Positions 1 through 10,000 of a DNA stretch of 64,000 nt are shown one piece after another. Each line of letters begins with the position of its first letter. The first letter of the stretch is position 1. The notes beneath the pieces are model-generated. The model did no database searches. It was not told where the DNA came from and saw only the letters and a list, made by a program, of their open reading frames with translations. This stretch comes from Aphrophora alni (Eukaryota > Arthropoda > Insecta > Hemiptera > Aphrophoridae), in NCBI GenBank assembly GCA_963513935.1, contig OY740765.1:73453718-73517717 (forward strand), in the 5' to 3' direction. The position numbers and the translations under genes were made by a program.

Positions 1-295
1 CCGTTGAATTCATCCATATGTGCCAGTCGTCGAGAGGAAGTGGTGGTTACCCGTGTTCGTATTGATCATTCCATGATCAGTCATGGATTTGTGATGGAAC
101 AGGGGAATCCGTCATAATGCCCATTTTGTCAAGGTGTGTTGTCAATAAAACACAATGAATGTGTTATGTTAAAGAGGTGTGCAACGAACTTTTGCATTAC
201 CTAATTCCATTCAGGCGATTTTGGGGGATTATGCTCAGATCCTTGATGGGGTATTGTCCTTTTTGTGTCGTCTGAAAATGATTGATCAAATTTAA
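1..295 (+). pseudogene. 3' end of LINE ORF2 (RNase H / C-terminal region), degenerate
   Basis: Read in frame 1, the first 168 bases give a typical LINE ORF2 tail: an arginine-rich block (ASRREEVVVTRVRIDHS), then SHGFVMEQGNPS, an in-frame TAA, and a CPFCQGVLSIKH zinc-like motif. After a frameshift near 210 the reading continues as ILGDYAQILDGVLSFL and stops at TAA 293-295. This order (I/R1/Jockey-like Cys-His tail, then a hydrophobic C-terminus) is what ends many insect non-LTR reverse transcriptases. The rest of the element lies upstream of the window. One stop and one frameshift show it is dead. The clade cannot be fixed from this piece. Confidence 0.75.
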
Positions 296-317
296 AGCAA
301 ATTTTCGATTCCATTAT

Positions 318-500
318 TGCAGAGCCTCTTTACAGCTGTGTAATATTTTGTGTTTTATAATATAAAATTCTATCTTTCATAAGTCGTTGCAGGGTCCTTT
401 TACAGCCCTGTAATATTTTTTACAATTGTTATTAATTAGAATTTATCGTAGTTTGTAAAGGTTAACTTGTTGCAGGGCCATTTTACAGCCTTGTGATATA
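318..500 (+). repeat. three spaced copies of a ~30-bp hairpin-like motif in the LINE 3' region
   Basis: A motif of the form TTGCAGRGYCNTTTTACAGC followed by YYTGTRATAT occurs at about 318-346, 386-416 and 469-500, just after the LINE stop codon. In copy 2 CAGGG and CCCTG can pair around an 11-nt loop; in copy 3 CAGGG faces CCTTG (one G-T pair); copy 1 pairs less well. The spacing is about 70 and 81 bp, so this is not a strict tandem array. A role in LINE RNA recognition is inference. Confidence 0.6.
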
Positions 501-580
501 TTATGTTGTTGTTGTTTATTTTGTTTATCTAGTTTTTGTTTTGTTATTGTTTTTAATATTATTTCTAAGTTGTTAAAGTA

Positions 581-904
581 ATGGCATCTTCTTGCAAAAA
601 TTTTGAAGGCGATAATGACCGAAATGGTTTTTCGCCCCCAAATCAAGAACTGGAACTTTCTATCAAATTGCAAAAAATGAATTTAGATGAAAAGGAATTA
701 AGAAATATTTCAAAGTTAAATAAAAATTTACAGATAACAACAATCGTTGGTATTTTAACTACAACTTTATTTAACTTGATTATCATAGTGGTGCTATATA
801 TGGCTTATAGATATTTAAGAAAACCTGCTGTAACTTCGGATGTAAATCTGCCAACCCCCAAAGCTCTGTTTAGGGATGGTCCCGAAACATCCCTTAGTCA
901 GTAG
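581..904 (+). CDS. small single-pass membrane protein ORF, 107 aa, unknown
   Basis: An open frame of 107 codons starts at ATG 581 (G at -3 and G at +4, a fair Kozak context) and ends at TAG 902-904. Residues about 51-77 form one hydrophobic segment (ITTIVGILTTTLFNLIIIVV) followed by a basic YRYLRK, predicting one membrane span with N-out or N-in undecided. The N-terminal 50 residues are polar and contain ELELSIKLQKMNLDEKELRN, a short amphipathic helix. It sits between the stop of a LINE ORF2 and a polyadenylation signal at 1101, so it may be a downstream ORF of that LINE or an unrelated small gene. I do not recognise the family, and it may be a chance ORF. Confidence 0.4.
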   Translation: MASSCKNFEGDNDRNGFSPPNQELELSIKLQKMNLDEKELRNISKLNKNLQITTIVGILTTTLFNLIIIVVLYMAYRYLRKPAVTSDVNLPTPKALFRDGPETSLSQ

Positions 905-1100
905 GATTTATTGTTGTTTTAGCAAGTAAACATCGATTATAAATAGAGGTAGTCATCTATTGTACAGTTAGATCTTAGTAGTTGACTCAGACCATAGTAA
1001 CATGTTTCCGTGTACTTAAGTGAATATTATTGTAAAACGTAAAACCAATATTTTGTTATATTATAATAAGAGAATGTCATTGTATATATGTCATTGTAAT

Positions 1101-1106
1101 AATAAA
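1101..1106 (+). promoter_or_regulatory. candidate polyadenylation signal AATAAA
   Basis: AATAAA follows the small membrane ORF and the LINE 3' region by about 200 bp and could end the same transcript. Assignment is by position only. Confidence 0.35.
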
Positions 1107-1160
1107 ACTGTTTTAAACAACCGAATGAACCGAAACCGGATCATTGTATACCATTTTTAT

Positions 1161-2055
1161 CTCCACTAGGAATGTTAAAATTAAAATGAGTATATTGTTC
1201 CGCCTTTCCCAGCTTTGTTAATCTCACATTTGTTGACACATTTTGGATATACACCATTATTCAAAATACTTGAACAATGTACTCATTTTAATTATAATAA
1301 TAATTTAGTATAGATAAATTTTACATGTTGTGGCACGTGGCAATATCTAGGATTCCTGTCACATCAAACATTATATAGTAGAGGGAATTTAAAATATAAA
1401 AGTAGTATAACTGGGAAGTTGAATTTTTTGGTTTTTTTATTTTTATACATGCAACTGATGGGAAGCTGAAAAAATTAGCAAAATCTGATTGGAACTTCGC
1501 TAGAAAAGTGCATTTTTTATGGATTTTGATTGCATTTAAGCTATACTATTTTTTAAATATCTCCGGCTCTATTGGTCATTTTAAAATACCAACTATGGCC
1601 GTAATTTATTTTTTTTTGCAAATTTTTCTACAGATCGTGAAGATTTGATGATTCCTACTTACCCCATTTGTTGCATTATTAGTGGGAAAAAACTTAAATC
1701 CAGAAATTCGAATTTTTTTGAGGTTAGGAAGTACTATTAATGTTACTGTACCCTACCATTTCAATATTACCTTCATTTCTGAGTATTTTCATTTTTTAAA
1801 TTATTCTATGACCTATAGAGCCGGAGATATTTAAAAGATAGTGTAGCGATGAACTCAAAATGCACTTTTCTGGCTAAACTCCAGTCCAATTTTGCTATTA
1901 AAAAAAAAAAATTTTTTGTTTTCTACTCAGTTGCATGTACAAAAAATCAACTTCCCAGTTACATCACTTTTCATCAATTTTTTGGACTAATTTACCTTTA
2001 CTATAAAGGATAGGTTTTTATATCCAAACCTCAGTCAGTAGTTCCTAGTGGGGAG
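1161..2055. mobile_element. non-coding element with long imperfect inverted repeats (foldback/MITE type)
   Basis: The arms at about 1398-1585 and 1795-1971 are inverted copies of each other. Shared blocks are AACTGGGAAGTTGA, CATGCAACT, AAAAGTGCATTTT and AATATCTCCGGCTCTAT. Weaker inverted similarity continues outwards, and the outermost match is CTCCACTAGGAA (1161-1172) against the complement of TTCCTAGTGGGGAG (2042-2055). No transposase is seen. A smaller inverted pair, AAAATGAGTATATTGTTC and its near complement, lies at about 1181-1295. The outer boundary is uncertain; the inner 1398-1971 palindrome is solid. Confidence 0.6.
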
Positions 2056-2181
2056 TACAGTAGTGTAATCATTATTAGTTTTGTGTGATAGTTTATTATT
2101 TGGTATGCTTTAATTTTTTTATATTTTAGTGAAGTGGTTATTATGATTTTATAATAAATTTAAATTGTGAATAATAAAGTA

Positions 2182-2832
2182 CAGTAGAACCTCTGTTAAC
2201 CGGCCTCCGATCAACTGGTCCTCGGATTAACCAGCCTATTTCGTAGTGTACTGGTTCGATGAGAGTTTCCGGAAATAAATTGTTATTGAAACACCAAAAC
2301 AGCGGCGAGTCAAACGACTTTGTCAATAGCGGTAATGGATACAGATATAGAGTTTTGCCTAATCGGGGGGGGGGGGAATGAATGTCAATAGCGGTATCCC
2401 ATTGTCGGCGGCGTAAAAACACTGCGGCACCAAAGCAGTGGCGAGTCAAACGACTGTCGATAGCGGTAGCAGACATAGCGGTATAGCAGACATTCACCGG
2501 CAAAAAACGTTTGATGGCCCGCTTTTTTTTCCACGAATCAGTTTAGTATAAATTATGGATAATATAACCTTTCTTTTCAATTTTCTTCTTGTCTTTGACT
2601 GGTTATGATCTACGTACAGTATATACAGTAAATAAAAATGAGCGAGTTACGAAAACGGAAGAGTGTGTTGGTTTCGTTTGAGATGCGGTTAAATGTGTTA
2701 AAAAGACTTGACAGAGGGGAATCTGTAAAAAAGCTTTGTAACTAGTTTAACGGGAACCTCGGATTAACCGGCCAAACGGGCAACCGACCTGTGTGTCAGT
2801 CTCGACTAGACCGGTTAAGAGGGGTTCTACTG
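2182..2832. mobile_element. pogo/Tigger-like internal-deletion derivative 1
   Basis: Terminal inverted repeats CAGTAGAACCTCTGTTAACC and (complement of the right end) CAGTAGAACCCCTCTTAACC are flanked by TA on both sides (2180-2181, 2833-2834), as expected for the pogo branch of Tc1/mariner. Inside, the + strand at about 2638-2745 reads MSELRKRKSVLVSFEMRLNV then LKRLDRGESVKKLCN, the start of the CENP-B/pogo N-terminal helix-turn-helix, ending in a stop. The catalytic domain is missing, so this 651-bp copy would need a transposase from elsewhere. A relative lies at 33910. Confidence 0.85.
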
Positions 2833-2965
2833 TACACAGTAGTGATATTTTAGTAAAACTGAAATTTTTATCTGTTTTGTTGGAAAATATTGAAATGAAA
2901 ATTGCCACCAAAATGTTTTTGAGGAAGTAGACAAGAAAATAGTATAGGTTAGTAAACTTAGTAAA

Positions 2966-3345
2966 TTGGATGAAAAAGACCAGCAATTGCTTAAATTTCG
3001 AATATGTAATCAAATTGAAGCAATCTATGAATACCATAAGAAGAAATATATGTACAAATTTCATCACTTCTTTGGTCAACGATACTGTGATCCTTTCATA
3101 ATTCATAAAAAAGTTATCAAAAAAGGTTTTAAGACAAATTCTTTTAGACCATGTTGTTAAAAACAAAAATCCTAATATAAATTTGATACCAGGCATATCT
3201 GTATGCACAAACTGTTATTCAAATCTATTTATTGATAATGGAGAATTTGTTGAATTAAATCAAAATTATATATTCCAATCAGCTGAAGATAATATACTAC
3301 AGAAAGATGGTTGTTGTAGTACCTTTTGTCTATCTCCAGCTTAAA
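2966..3345 (+). pseudogene. decayed ORF with a Cys-rich PF..HKK...PG..VC..C pattern, unidentified
   Basis: From 2966 the frame reads MDEKDQQLLKFRICNQIEAI and later CDPFIIHKKVIKKG; after a frameshift near 3130 it continues through NINLIPGISVCTNCYSNLFI to GCCSTFCLSPA and TAA near 3342. The pattern C-x-P-F-x2-H-K-K then P-G-x3-C-x2-C resembles an uncharacterised repeat-associated family that I recall from aphids and Hydra, but I cannot name it. Broken by one frameshift; further decayed coding-like sequence runs to about 4010. Not part of Nipped-B. Confidence 0.35.
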
Positions 3346-4454
3346 AGCTTAAAAAAATAAGTCATGATAAAAGGGTTCCTGCCCTTTAATTTAAAATTGA
3401 AAAAGTATCATCAAAAATTAAATGGTCGAGCAACCAACCAACTGTATTTTTTGGTATCATTTCATATGGATTGTCCCTTACAGTACATTGTAAAACAATA
3501 TGATGATCAACAATTCTGCCTTTTGTGAAGTTGCGCTCTGTGATTATATTTTTGATCACATAAAATATTCAGCTGGAATTTATCTACAACTTGTGAAGTG
3601 AATGGAGATGGAGTTAAGAATGAGAGAAATGTGTGTAAATCGAGTAGACTGTTTAGTGAATGAAGAACTAAGTTCATCATGAGTAAAAACACGGGCTACC
3701 CACTGTCATCACCGAGAACTTGACAAATAATGTTGATTTGAGAAAACAGGTGCAATTATTGATAAACTGCATGAGGCTTTCCATAAAGTTTCACAATCTG
3801 TAACTGATAAATTTTCTGTTAAGCTCAAGTACAAGAAGATTTGTGCCAAGTAAGTTCCAAGAATATTTACAGAGCTTTAAAATCAGTTGGGAAGTGATTA
3901 AATGGACAGTCATCAGACTTCTATGATGAAAGGATCAACATAATTCTGTCACGTCTCAACAAGTACCTAAATATCCATAGAAATTATAAAGAAAACAAAG
4001 AAATGTTATGGTCTTTATTATCAGTTAAAATTATGTTCATTAATAAATTTGTCTGTGACATAGCGATCCTTACTTAAAAATGTCCCTTGTAAATGTTTCT
4101 TACAATGGCTTCAACAAGTTGGCTAGCATAAAAAAAATCTAAACTGAAGTTGATTTTTCAGATAATTTTTTACTCTAACAATCACACTTTTTGTCCGATT
4201 TATATCACATTTGGTAGAAACATGGATATTTAAATTAATCGAACTAGGTCTTAAGTTAGCTGATTTTCCAAACTTTTATTTACAAAAATAGCTGTTTTTA
4301 CCTTTATAAATGGCAAAATTTGAAACACAACTAGTTAAGAGTACCTTTGTAACTCTCTTTACTTGTGAATTTCAAGGTGTATTACTTTAATGTATTATTT
4401 TGAATATATCAATGTTTGTATTAATTGCTATCATGATTTTTTAATTTATTTTAG
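3346..4454 (+). other. Nipped-B intron, mostly featureless
   Basis: This stretch continues the decayed sequence above to about 4010, with many stops. From there to the splice acceptor at 4453-4454 (TTTATTTTAG) I see only AT-rich intron. Confidence 0.6.
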
Positions 4455-4612
4455 GGTTCTTGTTGAAATATAAGACACTAATAATACAAGGGATAGGACC
4501 AGAAAAAGTACTCCAATTTAAGCCTATACTTAGAAGATCTTTATTTATTGTTGGTCTTCTGCTTAGGTTCTTTGACTTTACTGATAAAGAGGTTCTGGCA
4601 GATCAGTTAAGT
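4455..4612 (+). CDS. Nipped-B: Nipped-B (NIPBL/Scc2 cohesin loader), internal exon a
   Basis: Acceptor TTTATTTTAG precedes 4455 and donor AGT|GTAAGT follows 4612. The exon begins with two bases of a split codon and ends in phase 0. It encodes FLLKYKTLIIQ, then FKPILRRSLFIVGLLLRFFD and FTDKEVLADQLS, matching the NIPBL block in which KPxLLRSLFxVG is followed by xHFDF. Nipped-B with its partner MAU2 loads the cohesin ring onto chromatin in the nucleus; this part belongs to the HEAT-repeat hook. The preceding exon must lie upstream of the window. The divergence is normal for this protein, and the frame join to the next exon supports the call. Confidence 0.85.
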
Positions 4613-5225
4613 GTAAGTATTAAACTGGACTATTATTATTTTAATGTTAAGGGAAATCAAATTAGAAATATTTTGTTGAAATGGATGAAATATTACTGTT
4701 TTCAGGACGATTTAGATAAGGCCTGGCTTTGAGAAAATTCATTTAGAGAGAACCATATCATTAAACTTAAAAATCAGCTCTTCTAACGACCAACTTGCGT
4801 TTCACATTCAGTAATTAAAGATTTTGTTGACATGGGGATGAATCCATTTGTTGAACATGAAATCATTTTCATGTACAATAATAAAGGAAATGAAGATTTA
4901 GTTAGATCTGAACTTAAGAAAAGTCCTTTAGAGGGTTTAATAAGGCCAGTTAGATTTCTATCAATTAATTAATAGTATAATAAATCTAAGGGAGATGTTT
5001 ACAACTTGAACAAAAAAGTTATTTATGAAGCAGTTTTACAAGTATAACTTTGTTTTAAATATTTATGTTGGCCACAATTTTAAATAGCCTAAACCACCCA
5101 CCGCACAAATATAAGAGAAAACCTGTTACTGCAGACAGAATGTAAAATTTAAACATAAATGGTTTTATCATTACACACTGGCATACTACGTTTTGCTAAA
5201 CTCTATTGCTGCCTTTGTGATAAAA

Positions 5226-5269
<44 letters not shown>

Positions 5270-6035
5270 TTCTTAATTTGTGTTCTCTACATGTAATATA
5301 TTTTTTAACACTTCCTACCATATCTTTTATATATTAGGGCTATATTGTATGTATAATTTATTGTGTTATGTTAAAAATAATAATAAGAATAATAATTCAA
5401 AACTGTTTACTGTAATGCAAACTAACAAAACTTGAGCATTCATCTAATTTTGTATATTGATTCTTAATTAATCTGTCTCTTAATCCATTTTGTATTATTA
5501 AATCTTGGTGATTTTAATTTAATATTACAATTGTTGCAATTAACAGCAAAGTATACAAATTGTTATACCCTTAACTGCACTTTACCAAACTTCTAGCATA
5601 ATTTGGTATTAATATTTTCATTTTAAAAATAGCGTCTTTTTGTAAAATATCTCCTTTTTTGTAGCTTCTATGAAAAAACTATTGTGAACAAATTTGTTCA
5701 TTATTTAATTACAAGAAAAATGAATTTATTTTGAAGTTGCTTGTTTTGTTCAATGAGTTAATATATAATCTCAAAGTAATGATAGATAAATTTAAATGAA
5801 ACTTTAGGAAAATAAGCTCCTTGTGAAGATAACAAGCATGCTAAATTTAAAGAAATATATTTGATACATACATTTAAAAATGAATTTTTCACAGAAACTG
5901 TTGATGTCTTATATTTCACTCCCAGTCCTCCCAATAATATTTTTCTATCTTTAGTCTTTCTCATTGATTAATGGTGTTTGTAGACTTTTACCAAATTTAA
6001 TTAGTTTTGATATACATATTTTTTTCAATTTATAG
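4613..6035 (+). other. Nipped-B intron with a (TA)n microsatellite
   Basis: Donor GTAAGT at 4613 and acceptor TTTATAG ending at 6035. A TA dinucleotide run of about 33 bases lies at 5234-5266. A short open stretch at about 4795-4970 (KDFVDMGMNPFVEHEIIFMY) looks like worn transposon coding sequence but I cannot identify it. Confidence 0.7.
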
Positions 6036-6227
6036 GAACATATTCGGGATGAAGTGTTTGAAACTATTGCTTATTTTTTGAATCTTGAAGATACTCAATA
6101 CTTTACGTTAAAAGCAGTTGGATCAATTTGTATCAGACATTATGAATTAATGTTGGGTTCTGAATTAAAAACATTATATCACATGCTCCTTCGAGATGAT
6201 GATGCCCCTCTTCATCTAAAAGTTCAA
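6036..6227 (+). CDS. Nipped-B: Nipped-B (NIPBL/Scc2 cohesin loader), internal exon b
   Basis: Acceptor TTTATAG|GA and donor CAA|GTAAGT bound a 192-bp exon (64 codons, phase 0 at both ends). It encodes EHIRDEVFETIAYFLNLED, then AVGSICIRHYELML and MLLRDDDAPLHLKVQ. In NIPBL the corresponding block reads as two HEAT helices ending in S(V/S)NLKIQ, immediately before the segment found in the next exon. The frame continues from exon a without a gap. A 24,970-bp intron full of transposons follows. Confidence 0.92.
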
Positions 6228-7083
6228 GTAAGTCAACTATATGGATATAATAAGAAGGATAACTATTTTATGTTAGCACTTATGAACTTAATTTACTCAA
6301 CTAATCTGTTTGGTAGACAGGACTAACAAAATCTTTTAGTCAATTACAGAGAAAGGAAAAGATGATTTTTATATACAACTTTTTTAATTTGATTGTATAT
6401 GTTAATATTAGTAAAGTTATTACGTTTAATATTACTATTTTCAATGCAGTAAAATGCTGTGTATATATGTGTTGAGACGATCATGCACTCCCTTCGCACG
6501 CTCTGTACCTCTCAGGACCTTAACACCGTCTACCCTCTCTTTATATAGGACCCTTCAACACTAGTTAGTTAGTTAATTAGTGATTTAGGGCTCCGAGGCT
6601 ATTCAGCCTCTTGTCACTAAGACCCAAATGGATCTTTTGTGACTACCCAACTAATTTTGATTTAGACCCAACCAATATTTAAGCTTCCTAAGAATTTTAA
6701 AATAGTTCTGGAGGATGTGATTGTTACCAATGCAGTGATGGGGAATGAAATGCTGAGGTAAAGTAGCCTTTTGTAGGTTACAGATTCATACTCACACAAT
6801 CAGTGTTCAGCTGTTATTTTATGTGTGAGACAGAAGCGGCATGTATCCACTGCAGCCTTCCCCGTGTGTTTTAGATGGTAATTCACTGGACAGTATCCCG
6901 ACAGTAGGCTAATAATCAGCCTAAGGCGATCCGCTTCTTCATTTCCTGGTATTCCTTCATGTTCTGATACTCAAGTAAGGTGACTTTGTTGTTTGTTGGC
7001 AGTTGGGTGATTATTTGTAGATATTCCTAGACCAAAAGTGTATGAACTTAGAGCCTTAAAAGCTGCCTGACTGTCTGACATGA

Positions 7084-10000
7084 TCATGATATAGATCTCT
7101 GCGCCTTTGAGACCTTTTTGATATTCTCTATGGTGCAGAGGTCTATTGCAAGTATCTCAGCTTGAAATATGGATGGATTTTTTTCATTGGGATTTGCTAA
7201 GACAAAATTTGAGCCTTTTATCCCCACTCCTATCTTACCGTTCATTCTGGATCCAAGTACCATTGGAGGGATCCCTCCTTTAGTTTTAGTCCACCTTCCT
7301 TCCAAACTTGTTGTTCTGGGAAAAAGGTTTTTAAATTCTTTTCAAAAGTTATCGTCTCAATCATTAAATCCGATACTGTTGTGGCTAACTGATTGGTTTC
7401 CAGTTTGCAGGTTTCCCAGTTTACTAGCCAATATTGTTGGCATTGTAATGATAATCCCCCACTGCCTTGAGAGCAGATAATGTCTGCACACCTTTTCACC
7501 TGTAGGTTCAGAAGTAGCAAATCCAGAACCGCTTCGATGGCAGCGGTTGGACAGGTACACATACCACTCAAGCCTGCCTTTAAAGCTTTATTGTTGTTGA
7601 TTTTTGTTCCATTTTTGACAACTATATTTCCGAAGCATAGGTGACCATGTGTCTTATTATATCCAGATATTTCCAGCAGGCCTTCTGTGGCTTAAGTCCC
7701 CAAGTTTTACCGCATAGGCGTCTGCATGCTCATTCGCCCACATAGCCATGCTCGCGCTTTTAATGGTTTTATCAATGTGTTTATTCCAAGTGAGTCTTTA
7801 ATCCAGAACCACACCCAGATATTTTGTTTCCTTAGAAGGAGTGAGTTCTACACCATTTATCATTAAAGGCTAAAGAGTGAAAGGTTTATCATTTCTTGTG
7901 AAAGGAATAATGGTTGTCTTATTAATTAATGTTGTCTTATTATAGCTAATGCTAAGACTTTCTTTTTGACACCACCTCCAAACCAATAAAAGCACTCTGC
8001 ATGAGGTCAGACACTGTCTGATCATACTTTCCTTTAATGATGATTATCAAATCGTCAGCATATACTATTACTTTAACCCTCCAACCGCTAATGTTAAATT
8101 TCTTCGTTTGTTTAAAAATTAATTAAATATATTATTTGTATACAAAACCTAACTTATAAGATATCATTTTTCTCAGAAAGATGCATAGAATCCATCTATG
8201 TAATAAAAAAAATAATTTTTGAAACGGTTTTGGAGTAAGTATGTTACATGTCAAAAACGAAGTTATCAATTTTCAGGAAAAACCTGTATATTCCAAAATC
8301 AATACCTTACTACCTTTTTCTAAGCTATACAAAAGTTTTGTGTAATATTTTTGAATATATTTAGGGGGGAAAAAAATTTGTTATATTATCAAAAAAACAA
8401 AAAATAGTTTACGAAAAGAGGTAAAATGATCTTTTTTTTTTTTTTTTTCTTCAAAAAATCACTAAATATAGTAATATATATCTTATACAAAAGTTCTATA
8501 TCTCATTATGTTCAGAAAGGTGCATAGAATGTAGGTGTGTAGTGAAAAAAAAAGTAAGATGTATCACATTTGGTGTTTTTTGGTCAAATACCAAAAAATC
8601 GAAGAGTAATGGAGCAGAAATTTCACAGAAATGGTAATGAATAACATACTAATAGATTTTTAGGATTTTTTTCAACCATTTCTTGAGATTTGTCATATAT
8701 TTGTGAATATATTTAGGGGAAAAAAATAATAATATGTTACATTTTCTAAATAAAAATACCGATTTTCCCTAAAAAGGTAACTTTTACAAGTGAGGTTAGG
8801 TTTGTAACCTCCACAATTTAGACTCACTAGTACCAATTTGAAGATAGATCAAAGACAAAACCATTAGATTTAACTAAGAAAATATATACTTTACAAAGAA
8901 TAACACACATATTCACTTTTATAATCATATAAAACACTATATATAAGACAATTTGCATATAGCCTAAACTTACCATTTCGGCCTAGGTTATCGCAAATAA
9001 GAACGTTCAAAAACTAAACTATCACGCAAAAACATAAGCTTTAGATATAAAAACACATATATTGTAACTTTTATACACAATTTATATACAATTTGTATAC
9101 ACAAACCTTCAAAATAACAAATATATAACCCCAAAACAATATGTGCCAAGCCCTACTTTGCGCGAGACAATTCCGTCATTTTGAGATGAAAACAAAACAT
9201 TTATTGTAAGTACTTGACACCATCAGGTAGTACCAACTTATAGAATGGAATTTCCCCTACAACTTAGTGTAAAGAAATATAAGAAATATAATATTAGAAA
9301 CCAAAGAGAAATGCAAACCAAATGCCAACCAAATTTCGTCTCGTCAAGTTTGTTCTACGTTCAAGTAGGAATATCTCTGGATCTATGAGACGCAGAAAAA
9401 TTTGTAATCTACGGTTGGAAAGAGAAACATGTGATCTATAGAACAGTGTTTTAGTTGAAATAAATGACAGAAAAACAGAGTTGTAATGATATCGGGAAAA
9501 ATGGTGTCGCGCTAACGAAAAGGCGCAGAGTTCAAATCTACGATTTTACGCATCAAAAATATGCGAACTTCACTAATTTTTGGAATATTATTTATAACGG
9601 TTTGTGGTATTTTTTTTGCATGATTATGCATCTACGGAACATTAGCTTTCCAACGGTATTTTATTTATTGCGATCGGACAATTTTAAGTGGGCGTAACGT
9701 TGAATTGCAAAATACGTGTTTTATAGACACGGTGCCTAAGTATTGGACCGAGCCTGGGTGTGATATGGGTCCGTTAGCAGTTCTAGGGTTAAAGACATTA
9801 GCTTCCAGCAACCCAAGTAGTTCATCCATGACCAGCGTCCACAAGAGAGGGGACAATTCCCCTCCCTGTGGACAGCCCATCCCTACTGACACTGTTTTGA
9901 ACTCCCCACCCAAGAGGCTGTCATCCTTCAACTCATTAACATAGATCTGATCTATCTAATTCTCTGGGATTCAATTATTGTATCCCTAGGACACTCTTTC

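Noticed and set aside
4795..4970. Open segment KDFVDMGMNPFVEHEIIFMY after exon a
   Set aside because: No splice context and no similarity to NIPBL; probably old transposon sequence in the intron.
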